A stretch of 64,000 bases of DNA from positions 11,526 through 75,525 of the forward strand of contig UQZO01000010.1 of NCBI GenBank assembly GCA_900545545.1. The letters are read 5' to 3'. Shown here one piece after another: positions 42,284 to 50,700 of this stretch. The stretch is from an uncultured Subdoligranulum sp. (GTDB lineage: Bacteria > Bacillota > Clostridia > Oscillospirales > Ruminococcaceae). Every line of letters starts with the position of its first letter. The stretch's first letter is position 1. The translations under genes were made by a program, and so were the position numbers. Below the pieces are notes generated by a model, which was not told the origin of the DNA, searched no databases, and was given only the letters and a program-made list of their open reading frames with translations.

Positions 42284-42946
42284 TCACAGCTGGGGGATCA
42301 AAATCTCGGTGGTGAAGGCGCCGTCCTCACTGTTGCGGCTGAGATACCCGTCCAGCTTTTCGATGATGTTGTCGATGCGCACCAGCCCGAAGCCGTGGCC
42401 CGCCCCCTTGGTGGTGGCAAACCGGCGGCCGATCTTTTTTTGTTTGCCGGCGGCGGTAAAGTTGGTAAAGCTGATGTAGAGCTGGGTGCCCTTCATATCC
42501 ATATACACCCGGATGAGGCGCTGTTCCTCCGGCAGGGAAAGGCTCGCCTCGATGGCGTTGTCGAAGAGATTGCCCAGTATGACGCAGAGGTCCAGTTCCG
42601 ACATCCGCAGTTTGACCGGGACATGGGCGTCCGCCTGCACCGGGATATGCCGGGACTTTGCCAGGGAAATCTTGCTGTTGAGAATGGCATCGGCCATGGC
42701 GTTGCCGGTCTTGATGACGGTATCCACGGTGTTGAGGTCGGTGTCCAGCTTGTCCAGATAGTCCTGAATCCCCGCCAGGTCCCCCTGGGCGGCCAGGGCT
42801 TTCATCACCTGGATGTGGTTGCGGTAGTCGTGCCGCCAGCCGCGGATCTGCCGGTACATGTTCTCCACTTCCCGGTAGTGGGTGTCCACCAGCTCCCGCT
42901 GGTAGGCTTCCAGCGCCCGGTCCATTTTCCGGGAAAAGAATTTCAT
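42284..42946 (-). CDS. GHKL-type sensor kinase lacking a membrane sensor
   Basis: A 220-residue AgrC-like kinase core. IRGWRHDYRNHIQVMKALAA has the likely phosphorylated His (about residue 39), the N-box is VILGNLFDNAIEAS and the G-box is KGAGHGFGLVRIDNII. The five to seven membrane helices that usually precede this core are missing; the protein starts MKFFSRKMDRALEAYQ with a helix. It could be a cytoplasmic kinase, or the sensor part has been lost. It follows the LytTR response regulator by 5 bases. Confidence 0.85.
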   Translation of the reverse strand: MKFFSRKMDRALEAYQRELVDTHYREVENMYRQIRGWRHDYRNHIQVMKALAAQGDLAGIQDYLDKLDTDLNTVDTVIKTGNAMADAILNSKISLAKSRHIPVQADAHVPVKLRMSELDLCVILGNLFDNAIEASLSLPEEQRLIRVYMDMKGTQLYISFTNFTAAGKQKKIGRRFATTKGAGHGFGLVRIDNIIEKLDGYLSRNSEDGAFTTEILIPQL

Positions 42947-42951
42947 TTTCT

Positions 42952-43650
42952 TTACCCCCTTTGGATGATGGCGCGGTTGATGCGCTCATAGGCGCCCCGG
43001 GGCAGCGGCAGCACGGTGCCGTCGTTGAGGGTCACCGCCGTTTTGCTTACCCGGGCCACGCAGCCCAGGTTCACCAGCGCCGACCGCCCCAGCCGGAAGA
43101 AATTGTCGTCCAGCTGGGCTTCCAGCTCGCTCAGCGTCATTTTTACCGTGCAGTCGGTCTTGGCGTGGATGGTCACATAGTTGCCCTGCACCTCCGCCGA
43201 ACGGATCTGGTAGACCGGCAGCCGCACCACCTCGCCGGGCAGTTCCAGCAGCAGGGTGCGCTGGTTGCTGTGCAGTTTTTCCACCGCCCGGTCCAGCACG
43301 GCAAAGAGTTTTTCCTCCTTCACCGGCTTCATCAGGTAGTGCAGCGCCTCCACCTCGTACCCGTCGGCGATGTAATCCGAGTAGCCGGTGATGAAAACGA
43401 TCTGCACGGCGTCGTTTTCCTTGCGCAGGGTGCGGGCCAGGCTCACGCCGTCCATGGGGCCCATCTCGATATCCAGCAAAAGGATCTGCACGTCCTTGTC
43501 CTCGGCATAGCGGAAGAGGAAACTCTCGGCCGAAGGGTAGAGCGTCAGCTCCACCCGGTGGCCCCGATCCGCCGCCCAGCGCTTTACCAGCGTTTGCAGA
43601 TAGTCCCGGTCGGCGGCGGCATCGTCACAGATGGCTACGGTACAGTTCAT
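42952..43650 (-). CDS. LytTR-family response regulator
   Basis: 232 residues. The N-terminal receiver domain has the acidic pair in VAICDDAAADRDYLQ and the phosphorylated Asp in ILLLDIEMGPMDGVSLARTL (about residue 61), with Thr/Lys switches in FITGYSDYIADGY and MKPVKEEK. The C-terminal LytTR DNA-binding domain includes YVTIHAKTDCTVKMTLSELE and FFRLGRSALVNLGCVARVSK. GGAGGGG precedes the start. It is paired with the sensor-less GHKL kinase; likely targets include the ABC exporters downstream. Confidence 0.92.
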   Translation of the reverse strand: MNCTVAICDDAAADRDYLQTLVKRWAADRGHRVELTLYPSAESFLFRYAEDKDVQILLLDIEMGPMDGVSLARTLRKENDAVQIVFITGYSDYIADGYEVEALHYLMKPVKEEKLFAVLDRAVEKLHSNQRTLLLELPGEVVRLPVYQIRSAEVQGNYVTIHAKTDCTVKMTLSELEAQLDDNFFRLGRSALVNLGCVARVSKTAVTLNDGTVLPLPRGAYERINRAIIQRG

Positions 43651-43672
43651 ACGGCTTTCCCCTCCCCGGCCT

Positions 43673-43701
43673 ATTATACGCCCCCCGCGCCGCCGGGGCA
43701 A
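43673..43701 (-). promoter_or_regulatory. Promoter of the LytTR two-component genes
   Basis: Minus strand: TTGCCC (43696-43701), 17-base spacer, TATAAT (43673-43678). Confidence 0.75.
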
Positions 43702-43718
43702 GGGCTGCCCGGGGCAGC

Positions 43719-43747
43719 AAAAATGCGGCACCCGGGCAGGTGCCGCA
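43719..43747 (-). terminator. Terminator after the five-gene signalling operon
   Basis: Stem TGCGGCACC (43724-43732) and GGTGCCGCA (43739-43747), with TTTTT following on the minus strand (A run 43719-43723). Confidence 0.9.
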
Positions 43748-43757
43748 CAAAGGCCGG

Positions 43758-44540
43758 TTATCCGGCGGAAGAATCCGCCTCCTTTTGCAAAAACGCCTGC
43801 ATCTCGGTGGGGGTCATGCTCACCAGCCGGTAGGTGAAATGGCCCTCGTAGCTGATGCGGGCATAGAGCTGGGTTGCGGCACTGTAGCGCGCTTCCCCGT
43901 GGGCACCGGCGTAGCCCGCCAGCGTCTGGGGCTGCCAGTCGGCAATGGTATCCAGCCCGGCACAGGCCAGCACGGTATCCAGGGTGGGCGGGGTGGTCTC
44001 GGGGCCGTTCTGGAGATCCAGGTAGACGGGTACCCCGTCGGTGGTGAAGATGGCCTGGAAGTGAAACTGCGGGTACCCCCGCACCGGCCCGGTGGGGGCA
44101 TTGCCGGGATCGCGGGGCATCAGGATGTACTGTTCCAGCCCGGCGTCCAGTGTATAGCGGGTCAGGGCAAAACGTTGGGTATCCTGCACGGTGCCCCGCA
44201 CCGCCGCCCGCTGGAAATCATCCAGCACGCCGCCCGCGGCCAGGGCGTCCACCCGCCCGAGGAAATCCGCCTGCTGCTGCGCCGGGTCGGTGGCGGTATC
44301 GAGGGTCCAGCCGTCGGTGCTGCCCTGAAGGGACTGGTTCAGGCTGTGGGCGCAGCCGTAGAGCAGGCAGGCCGTGGCGTTCTGCCGCCCGGCGGCGGGC
44401 AGAGCCTCCCCCGTGGGCGGGGCAAAGGGCGCCGTGGCCGCGAGCAGGGCGTCCCACAGGCCGAAGGCGAGAAAGGGCAGCACCAGGCAGAGGGCCACCG
44501 CCAGTTTTGCAAAGCGCAAGGGGGATTTACGGGTTTTCAT
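43758..44540 (-). CDS. Membrane-anchored hypothetical protein of the signalling operon
   Basis: 260 residues with a basic start (MKTRKSPLRF) and one N-terminal hydrophobic segment (about 11-36), so probably anchored with its bulk outside the cell. The rest is a mixed alpha/beta domain with no motif I recognise; two cysteines (LLYGCAHS and LACAGLD) are far apart. It overlaps the 3' end of the histidine kinase gene by 14 bases and is the last gene of the operon, so its product likely acts with the kinase and lipoproteins. Function unknown. Confidence 0.7.
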   Translation of the reverse strand: MKTRKSPLRFAKLAVALCLVLPFLAFGLWDALLAATAPFAPPTGEALPAAGRQNATACLLYGCAHSLNQSLQGSTDGWTLDTATDPAQQQADFLGRVDALAAGGVLDDFQRAAVRGTVQDTQRFALTRYTLDAGLEQYILMPRDPGNAPTGPVRGYPQFHFQAIFTTDGVPVYLDLQNGPETTPPTLDTVLACAGLDTIADWQPQTLAGYAGAHGEARYSAATQLYARISYEGHFTYRLVSMTPTEMQAFLQKEADSSAG

Positions 44541-45957
44541 GGGGCACCTCCTCCCGGGCCAGGGGCAGCAAAAGGCTCACACAGGTGCCCTGCCCCGGTG
44601 TGCTGGCAAATTCCAGCGCTGTGCCGTGGAGTTCCGCAATGCGGCGGCAGAGGGCCAGCCCGATGCCGCTGCCCCCGCTGCGGCGGGAGCGGGATTTATC
44701 CACCATGTAAAAGGGTTCGGTGAGGCGGGCCAGGTCCTTGGCGGGGATGCCGCAGCCGTTGTCCTCCACCGTGAGCCGGGCTTTGCCGTCCTCCGCCCGG
44801 CAGGTCACCGTCACCCGGCCATCGGGAACCTCCCGGCAGGCGGTGCGGGCGTTGCGCACCAGGTTCAGAAGCAGGTCCTGCAAGAGGCTTTTGTCCCCGC
44901 ACAGGGTACATCCTCCGGGACGGTAGTCCACCGGGGTGCCGCCATCCAGCCGGCCCAGGCTGCGCTGCACCGCCGCAAAGAGCGCCCGGTCGGGTACGGG
45001 CAGCCGCTCGGGCTGCTGGTGGTCCATCTGGAGCAGCGCCAGCAGCTTGAAGGAAAACTCCTCCAGCCGGTGGGTCTCGTGGTAGATGTAGTCGGCGGCT
45101 TCCTTCACGTCGGCAGCCTCCGCCGAACCGGCCCGCAGCCAGTCGGCATAGCCCATCATCGTGGTCATGGGGGTTTTGAGTTCATGGGTGAAAGCCGCCA
45201 CAAACTCCTTTTCCCGGCGCAGGCTCTCGTCCAGGGCTTCCACCCGGTCCTGCACCGCCCCGGCCATGGCGTCGAAGTGGGTGCTCAGGGCGCCGATCTC
45301 ATCGTCGGTATCCACCCGGGTGCGGCTGGCATAGTCCCCCGCCGCTATGGCGCGGCTGGCGGATTCCAACCGAGCCAGCGGTGCCGTGAGCCGGGCGCTG
45401 AACCGGGCACAGACCAACCCGCCCAGGGCAAGGGCCGCCGCGGCCGCCGCCAGCCAGGTGAGGAGCTGGGCGTTGCGGGCGCGGAACACCGGCGTCAGGT
45501 CGGTGCCGGTGATGAGCAACGTCTGCTGCCCCGGCACCGGCAGCGGGGTGGCCTGCAGCAGCCATACGGTGCCCTGATTCCGCCAGAGCATGGCGGCGCT
45601 GTCGGCCTCCCCCAGCAGGGAGGCCAGGTCGGCGGGGCGCAGGGCCTGGGGCAGGGCGGAATACACCGGCAGGCTGCCGTCCCGGTAGAGGGCAAAGACC
45701 TCCGCCCCGTGCTGGGCGGCATAGTTCATGGCGGCCTGGCTCAGCAGTGCCTGGGGATAGGGGCTGGCCGAGGCAGGCAGGGTGTAGTATTCCTTGAGCA
45801 GGGCGTCCTGCAATTGGCTGTGCCGCTGGTTGGCGGCGGTGCGGGCGGTGGCCAGGTTGGCCGCAAAGGCCTGGCCCATGACCAGCATACCCACCAGCGC
45901 CAGGGCGGCTGCCAGCAGGCAGACCACCGCCGCCGTGATTTTGGTGCGGAATTTCAT
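44527..45957 (-). CDS. HAMP-type sensor histidine kinase
   Basis: A 476-residue membrane kinase. Two membrane helices (about 8-33 and 165-187) flank an extracellular sensor region of about 130 residues, followed by a HAMP domain (RFSARLTAPLARLESASRAI). The dimerisation/phosphorylation helix has FTHELKTPMTTMMGYADWL (His about 257). The catalytic boxes are NLVRNARTA, VEDNGCGIP and GGSGIGLALCRRI. Partner of the OmpR-type response regulator four genes upstream in the same operon. Its signal may come through the two lipoproteins encoded between them. Confidence 0.93.
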   Translation of the reverse strand: MKFRTKITAAVVCLLAAALALVGMLVMGQAFAANLATARTAANQRHSQLQDALLKEYYTLPASASPYPQALLSQAAMNYAAQHGAEVFALYRDGSLPVYSALPQALRPADLASLLGEADSAAMLWRNQGTVWLLQATPLPVPGQQTLLITGTDLTPVFRARNAQLLTWLAAAAAALALGGLVCARFSARLTAPLARLESASRAIAAGDYASRTRVDTDDEIGALSTHFDAMAGAVQDRVEALDESLRREKEFVAAFTHELKTPMTTMMGYADWLRAGSAEAADVKEAADYIYHETHRLEEFSFKLLALLQMDHQQPERLPVPDRALFAAVQRSLGRLDGGTPVDYRPGGCTLCGDKSLLQDLLLNLVRNARTACREVPDGRVTVTCRAEDGKARLTVEDNGCGIPAKDLARLTEPFYMVDKSRSRRSGGSGIGLALCRRIAELHGTALEFASTPGQGTCVSLLLPLAREEVPHENP

Positions 45958-45969
45958 AGGGTGCCTTCC

Positions 45970-47355
45970 TTACAGGTCTCCATCGGGGTTGAGAATCGTA
46001 CAAAGCTGCCAGTTCTGGTCACCGTCCAGCCAGGAGTCCAGGTCGGTGACTGCCCAGAGGAAAACCGGGCTGTCGAAAGTATCGGTGCTGCCGTCCGGCC
46101 CCATGGCCGTGAGCATCCGGTCCCGGGTGCCCACCATCAGCAGGCAGCGGTCCCCCGCCCGGGCATACAGCCGGGGCAGCCGCGGCGTCACGCCGTTTTT
46201 CGCCCAGGTGGCCGTGCGAGGAGTCAGGGTGCCGTCGTCCAGCTGCACCACATAGCCGTCCTCCCGGTTTTCCCGGGCAATGGCCACCGCCAGCCGCCCC
46301 TCGTACACGGGGCCCAGGTCGATACCCTCCCCGTCCCCTTCCAGCGGCAGGGTGCAAACGGTGCGGGTCTGCCCGGTGCCCAGGTCTGTGACCTGGAGCT
46401 GGTCGGAACCGGCGGGCACGGTGTACCACAGCCCGTCCAGCAGCGCCGCCGCCCGGGTAGCCCCGTAGGTGTCGGTTTGCAGCGCCGGACTGCAGTTTCC
46501 ATCGGCGGAGAGCAGCTGCAGCTCCCGGCAGGTGTTCTCATAGTCACCGTCCCGGCGCGCCGGGGTGCCGTCCGCCCGCAGGGACCGGCTGAAGAGGATT
46601 TTGCCCTCCACCAGCCCCAGATACTGCCCGTAGGCGCCGATGTCCTGCCGCCAGACGCATTCCGCCCGGTACGGCGGGCCCTCGGGGTCCTCGTTGAGCA
46701 CCAGGCGGCAGAGGGACGCCGGGAAGCAGGGCTGCCCCGTTTCGTCCTTCGGCTCGCAGCGCTGGAACACCCAGAGATTCTCGCCGTCGGTGAACCAGTG
46801 GCTGTCGGTGCAGGCGTAGTCCTGCTGGTAAACCCCGCAGTAGTCGGGGGCCCCGTTCATCCATTCCACCAGCGGGGCGGGTGCGCCCTCGGTCTCCGAG
46901 GTGAACACCGCGCTGTAGGGCTGGGTGCCCGGGGTACCCTCGCCGGTTGTCTCCCAAATCCAGTAGAGCCGCGCCCCGTCGGTGAGGATGCGCAGCTGCC
47001 GCACCTGGGCGGAATTGTCGGCCCGCAGCCAGGCCGGGCAATCGGGGCCGGTGTGGGTACAGCCCGGCTTGGCACAAAGCACCCGCTGCTGCCCGTCGGT
47101 GAGGTCCAGTGTGGTCAGGTAGATCTGGGCGGTATCGTCGATGCGGGATTGCAGATAGCACCGCCCGTCGGCCACGGTGGTCAGCTCCCGCAGCGTGGGC
47201 GCCGCGGCGGTTTTCTCGGCTTCTTCAGCGGCCGGGGCCGGGGTGGCTTCGGCGGTTTCTTCCGTTTGCACCGGGTTCGCCGGGGCAGCGGCACAGCCTG
47301 CCAGCAGCAGGGCGGCCAGCAAAGCGGATGCCTTGCGGCAGAGAGCGCGTTTCAT
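45970..47355 (-). CDS. Lipoprotein with CxKPGCTHTGPDC motif (paralog 2)
   Basis: 461 residues: signal peptide and lipobox (LLAALLLAGCAAAP), an Ala/Glu/Thr/Pro linker (about 25-50), then a repeated beta-strand pattern suggesting a beta-propeller, with strands ending in Asp-Gly turns. DGQQRVLCAKPGCTHTGPDC near residue 90 carries three cysteines and a histidine that could bind metal or form disulfides. It is a tandem paralog of the next gene: both share the PVQTEETA linker, IYLTTLDL/IFLTTIDL and the cysteine motif. It lies between the response regulator and kinase genes, so a sensory or surface role is likely. Confidence 0.78.
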   Translation of the reverse strand: MKRALCRKASALLAALLLAGCAAAPANPVQTEETAEATPAPAAEEAEKTAAAPTLRELTTVADGRCYLQSRIDDTAQIYLTTLDLTDGQQRVLCAKPGCTHTGPDCPAWLRADNSAQVRQLRILTDGARLYWIWETTGEGTPGTQPYSAVFTSETEGAPAPLVEWMNGAPDYCGVYQQDYACTDSHWFTDGENLWVFQRCEPKDETGQPCFPASLCRLVLNEDPEGPPYRAECVWRQDIGAYGQYLGLVEGKILFSRSLRADGTPARRDGDYENTCRELQLLSADGNCSPALQTDTYGATRAAALLDGLWYTVPAGSDQLQVTDLGTGQTRTVCTLPLEGDGEGIDLGPVYEGRLAVAIARENREDGYVVQLDDGTLTPRTATWAKNGVTPRLPRLYARAGDRCLLMVGTRDRMLTAMGPDGSTDTFDSPVFLWAVTDLDSWLDGDQNWQLCTILNPDGDL

Positions 47356-47366
47356 AAAGGCTCCTT

Positions 47367-48743
47367 TCAGAGGTTCGCGTCGGGCAGCAGCTCACAGACG
47401 GTCCAGTTCTGGTCGCCGTCCAGGTAGGCGTCCAGGTCCTCCACCGCATACACCGAGAGGGAGCTGGGGTGGGTGTAGGTGCCGCCGTCTTGCCCCATGT
47501 CGGTGACCATACGGTCCTGACTCCCTACTTTCATCAGGCAGCGGTCCCCCGCCACCTGGTAGAACACCGGCACCCGGGGAATCGCCCCGTCCTTGGCCCA
47601 GGTGGTGGGCAGGGTGGTCGCAGCGCCGGTCTCGGTGTCGATGACATACCGCACATCCCCCGCATCCAGGCTCAGGTCCACCACCAGCCGCCCCCCGTAC
47701 ACAAATTGCGGGTTGACGCTGAAGGTTTCCGCCGCTTCCGGCAGATTGCAGAGGGTGCGGCTTTCCCCGGTGCGCAGGTCGGTCACCTGCAGGTCGGTAC
47801 TGTCGGCGGCCATCGTGTACCACTGCCCGTCCAGCAGGGCCTGCGTCTTGTAATCGCCGTTGACAAACCGGGCCAGCGGTTCCCCCAGGGTGCCGTCGCA
47901 GCCCAGCACCCGCAGTTCGGTGGTGCTGTTCTTGTAGTTGTCGGCCATGCTGCCGGTGTCGGGGCCGGGGTACTGCACCCCGACCACGAGCTGCCCGTCC
48001 AGCAGGCCCGCATAGCCGGTGGAACCGTCCCGTACCTGCCGCCAGACCACCCGGGCCGTATAGGGTGCGAAACCGCCCTCGGGGGCGGGCTCAAAATGCA
48101 CCAGTGTCGCGGCAAAGGTCTGCTCGCCGGTGGTCTCCTCCGGCGGGTTGGAGGTGATCAGCGCCCAGAGGGTCTCGCCGTCGGTGAACCAACGGCTGTC
48201 CATGTATTCATTGTCCTGCAGAAAACTGCCGCCGTAGTTGGGGGTGCCGCCCATCCACTCCACCGGCGGCGCGTCGGCCCCCTCGAGCCCCGAGACGAAC
48301 ACCGAGCTCTGGGGATCAATGGTCCCCATATCGTAGTGCCCGTAATCCGTGAGGTTCACCCAGTAGAGCTGTTCCCCATCGGTGTAGAGTTCCAGCTTGT
48401 TGGGCCGGCCCACGGTACTGTCCTGCAGCCAGGCCCAGCAGTCGGGACCGGTGTGGGTGCAGCCCGGTTTGGTGCAGGCCACCCGCTGCTGCCCGTCGTG
48501 GAGGTCGATGGTGGTCAGAAAGATCTGGCCGCTGTCATCAATAGCGGACGCCACATAGTACCGGTCCGGGGTGCAGGGGGTCAGTTCCCGCAGCACCGGC
48601 GCGGCGGCGGTTTTCCCGGCTTCTTCGGTGGCCGGGGCCGGGGTGGCCCGGGCGGTTTCTTCCGTTTGCACGGGGTCCGCCGGGGCGGCTGTGCAGCCTG
48701 CCAGCAGCAGGGCGGCTGCCAGCCAGGAAAAGGTTCGTTTCAT
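47367..48743 (-). CDS. Lipoprotein with CxKPGCTHTGPDC motif (paralog 1)
   Basis: 458 residues: signal peptide and lipobox (WLAAALLLAGCTAAP), linker, and a propeller-like body. DGQQRVACTKPGCTHTGPDC matches its neighbour almost exactly, and the final segments (AGDRCLMKVGSQDRMVTDMG here, AGDRCLLMVGTRDRMLTAMG there) also align, so the pair arose by tandem duplication. The start at 48743 overlaps the response regulator stop (ATGA), making it co-translated with the regulator. No enzymatic motif is seen. Role unknown; extracellular sensing or binding for the two-component system is inferred. Confidence 0.78.
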   Translation of the reverse strand: MKRTFSWLAAALLLAGCTAAPADPVQTEETARATPAPATEEAGKTAAAPVLRELTPCTPDRYYVASAIDDSGQIFLTTIDLHDGQQRVACTKPGCTHTGPDCWAWLQDSTVGRPNKLELYTDGEQLYWVNLTDYGHYDMGTIDPQSSVFVSGLEGADAPPVEWMGGTPNYGGSFLQDNEYMDSRWFTDGETLWALITSNPPEETTGEQTFAATLVHFEPAPEGGFAPYTARVVWRQVRDGSTGYAGLLDGQLVVGVQYPGPDTGSMADNYKNSTTELRVLGCDGTLGEPLARFVNGDYKTQALLDGQWYTMAADSTDLQVTDLRTGESRTLCNLPEAAETFSVNPQFVYGGRLVVDLSLDAGDVRYVIDTETGAATTLPTTWAKDGAIPRVPVFYQVAGDRCLMKVGSQDRMVTDMGQDGGTYTHPSSLSVYAVEDLDAYLDGDQNWTVCELLPDANL

Positions 48744-49423
48744 CGGGGCACCTCCTGTTTGGGTTCTTCGGGCTGCAGGCAGTAGCCTACCCGCCACACC
48801 GTTTCGATCTGGGAATCCCAGCCCAGCTTGCGCCGCAGCCGCCGGATGTGGGTATCCACCGTGCGGGCGGTATCCAGCTCGGCGTCCAGGCCCCATACGG
48901 TTTCCAATATGTAATCCCGGTAGAGCGCCCGCCCCCGGTTGCGCAGCAAAAGCAGCAGCAGTTCGTATTCTTTGGGGGTCAGCTCCGCCGGGGCGCCGTT
49001 TTTGGTCACCTGCTGGCGGGCGGTATCCACCGTCACGTCCCAGGCGCGCAGCACCGCCATGCCCCGCCCGGTGCGGCGCAGCACGGCCTCCACCCGGGCC
49101 AGCAGTTCCGCCGGGGCAAAGGGCTTGACGATGTAGTCGTCCGCCCCCTGGTGCAGCCCCTGGACCCGGTCCTCCAGGGCGGCCTTGGCCGTGAGAAAGA
49201 TCACCGGCGTGCCGGTGGGGCGGATGTAGCGCAGCAGGTCGTAGCCATCCACGCCGGGCATCATGATATCCAGCAGCACCAGCTCGTAGCGGTTGCGTTC
49301 CACCAGGTCGGCGGCCAGGCGGCTGTCGGTGACGGCGACGCAGGGATACCCGCCGCCGGTGAGGGTGCGGCGGATCAGCGCCGCGATGGGTTCTTCATCA
49401 TCCACAATGAGGATCGGTTCCAA
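48740..49423 (-). CDS. OmpR-family response regulator
   Basis: 227 residues. The receiver domain has acidic residues in LIVDDEEPIAAL, the phosphorylated Asp in LVLLDIMMPGVDGYDLLRYI (about 52), and Thr and Lys in FLTAKAALED and VKPFAPAELLARVEAVLRR. The C-terminal winged helix has LTPKEYELLLLLLRNRGRAL and DTHIRRLRRKLG. It heads the operon with the two lipoproteins, the kinase and the membrane-anchored protein, behind a TATAAT promoter overlapped upstream by a palindrome. Confidence 0.95.
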   Translation of the reverse strand: MEPILIVDDEEPIAALIRRTLTGGGYPCVAVTDSRLAADLVERNRYELVLLDIMMPGVDGYDLLRYIRPTGTPVIFLTAKAALEDRVQGLHQGADDYIVKPFAPAELLARVEAVLRRTGRGMAVLRAWDVTVDTARQQVTKNGAPAELTPKEYELLLLLLRNRGRALYRDYILETVWGLDAELDTARTVDTHIRRLRRKLGWDSQIETVWRVGYCLQPEEPKQEVPR

Positions 49424-49444
49424 AACGGTCCACCTCCTGCTTCC

Positions 49445-49475
49445 ATTATACCGCCAAATGTGACCAACTTGTCAC
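49445..49475 (-). promoter_or_regulatory. Promoter and palindromic site of the signalling operon
   Basis: Minus strand: TATAAT (49445-49450), with GTGACA (49470-49475) as a -35-like hexamer 19 bases away. GTGAC and GTCAC arms with a 6-base centre form a 16-bp palindrome (49460-49475), similar to Crp/Fnr-family sites. Confidence 0.6.
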
Positions 49476-49530
49476 CAAATCGGGGTCCGGGGCATTTTTT
49501 CGCCCCGGTTCTTGCGCAGGGGGCCGGGTT

Positions 49531-50511
49531 TCAGCCCCTGGGGTAGGGGTGCTCCCCCGCGGCGGGCATCTGCAATTTGCGGTACTGGGAGGGCGAGATG
49601 CCGTACTCCCGCCGGAAGGCACGGAAAAAGGTGGAATAGTCCGAAAAGCCCACCGTCTCGTAGAGGGTCTCCAGCGGTTTGCCCGCAAGGATCTCGGTTT
49701 TGGCGGCAATGAGCCGCCGCTGGGTGACGAACCGATAAAAACTGATGCCCATTTTTTGCCGGAAGGTCTGGCTGATGGTGCTCTGGCTGACAAGGAACTG
49801 GCGGGCGGTGCCTTCCAGCGTGATTTTTTCAGCCAGATGGCCCTCGATATAACTGACCAGGGCATCCAGCAGCTCGGGCTTTTCGGTCATGGGCGGCGGC
49901 ATCTGCCCGGCGTTGCAGGCCCGCTTGAGCTCCACCAGCAATTGCAGGGTGTTGCCGCACACATGGCCCTGCCAGCCGGGGGCGTGGCGCTCGGCCTCCT
50001 TACAGCCGCGGGCAAACATCTGGTTCAGGCTTTCCCAGGGGGTGCCCGCCGTGCGCAGCAGGCGGTAGTGTGCCCCGAAATCCAGCTCGGGGCAGAAGAT
50101 CCGGGCATAGTCCATGAACTCGGGGCTGATCCAGAGCACGTACCGGAAATAGGGTTCCACCAGCTGTTCCAGAAACAGCGGCCGGTGGCTGACCCCCGGC
50201 GGCACGATGACCACATCCCCCCGGTGCAGGCGGTAGCGGTCCGCCCCCAGCAGGTATTGCAGGTTGCCGCTGCAGCAGTACAGCAGCTCATAGAAAGTGT
50301 GGCTGTGCAGCTGCACCACGTCTTTGGTATAGCTGATATCGCTGTGGGTATCCACATAGCGGGAATCCATCTCCATCTCCTGATAAAGATTTTCGATGGT
50401 CTGGCCGTGCCGACGCAGATAGGCTTCGATCTCCTTGCCGGACGCTTCCCTCTCGCCGGGATTTTCCCGGGCAATCTGCTCCCGACAGGCGACAAGATCG
50501 GAAAGTTTCAC
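49531..50511 (-). CDS. AraC-family transcriptional regulator
   Basis: 326 residues: an N-terminal cupin sensor (QLHSHTFYELLYCCSGNLQY, HRGDVVIVPPGVSHRP) and a C-terminal AraC/XylS double helix-turn-helix (VSQSTISQTFRQKMGISFYR and VGFSDYSTFFRAFRREYGIS). The GTG at 50511 has AAAGGTGG 8 bases upstream and lies just downstream of a consensus promoter; a longer frame starting at 50613 would begin upstream of that promoter and is rejected. It is divergent from the symporter operon, which it probably controls in response to the imported compound. Confidence 0.88.
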   Translation of the reverse strand: MKLSDLVACREQIARENPGEREASGKEIEAYLRRHGQTIENLYQEMEMDSRYVDTHSDISYTKDVVQLHSHTFYELLYCCSGNLQYLLGADRYRLHRGDVVIVPPGVSHRPLFLEQLVEPYFRYVLWISPEFMDYARIFCPELDFGAHYRLLRTAGTPWESLNQMFARGCKEAERHAPGWQGHVCGNTLQLLVELKRACNAGQMPPPMTEKPELLDALVSYIEGHLAEKITLEGTARQFLVSQSTISQTFRQKMGISFYRFVTQRRLIAAKTEILAGKPLETLYETVGFSDYSTFFRAFRREYGISPSQYRKLQMPAAGEHPYPRG

Positions 50512-50546
50512 AAAAATCGCCACCTTTTGTTGTCGATTATGGCAAT

Positions 50547-50596
50547 AGTATAGCGAAAATTTGCTGTTTTTGCAATATAGAATGCCGAAACAGCAA
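50547..50596 (-). promoter_or_regulatory. araC-type gene promoter and shared operator-like inverted repeat
   Basis: Minus strand: TTGCAA (50570-50575), 17-base spacer, TATACT (50547-50552). TTGCTGTTT (50561-50569) and AAACAGCAA (50588-50596) form a 9-bp inverted repeat across the -35. On the plus strand a weaker promoter for the symporter (TATGCT at 50620-50625) follows. Confidence 0.7.
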
Positions 50597-50700
50597 TTTT
50601 CTTTGCAATTCATTTACGGTATGCTAGAGACAGAAAGGAAAAGCGGAACTGGTACCGCCGGTTTTCCATGGGTTCAAAACGAAAGTAAGGAGAATTGCAA

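Noticed and set aside
44374..47427. A 1017-codon plus-strand open frame
   Set aside because: Antisense to the kinase and lipoprotein genes, with the same shadow composition.
50512..50613. N-terminal extension of the AraC-family protein to 50613
   Set aside because: It would start upstream of the consensus promoter at 50547-50575, so it could not be in the transcript. The GTG at 50511 has a good ribosome site.
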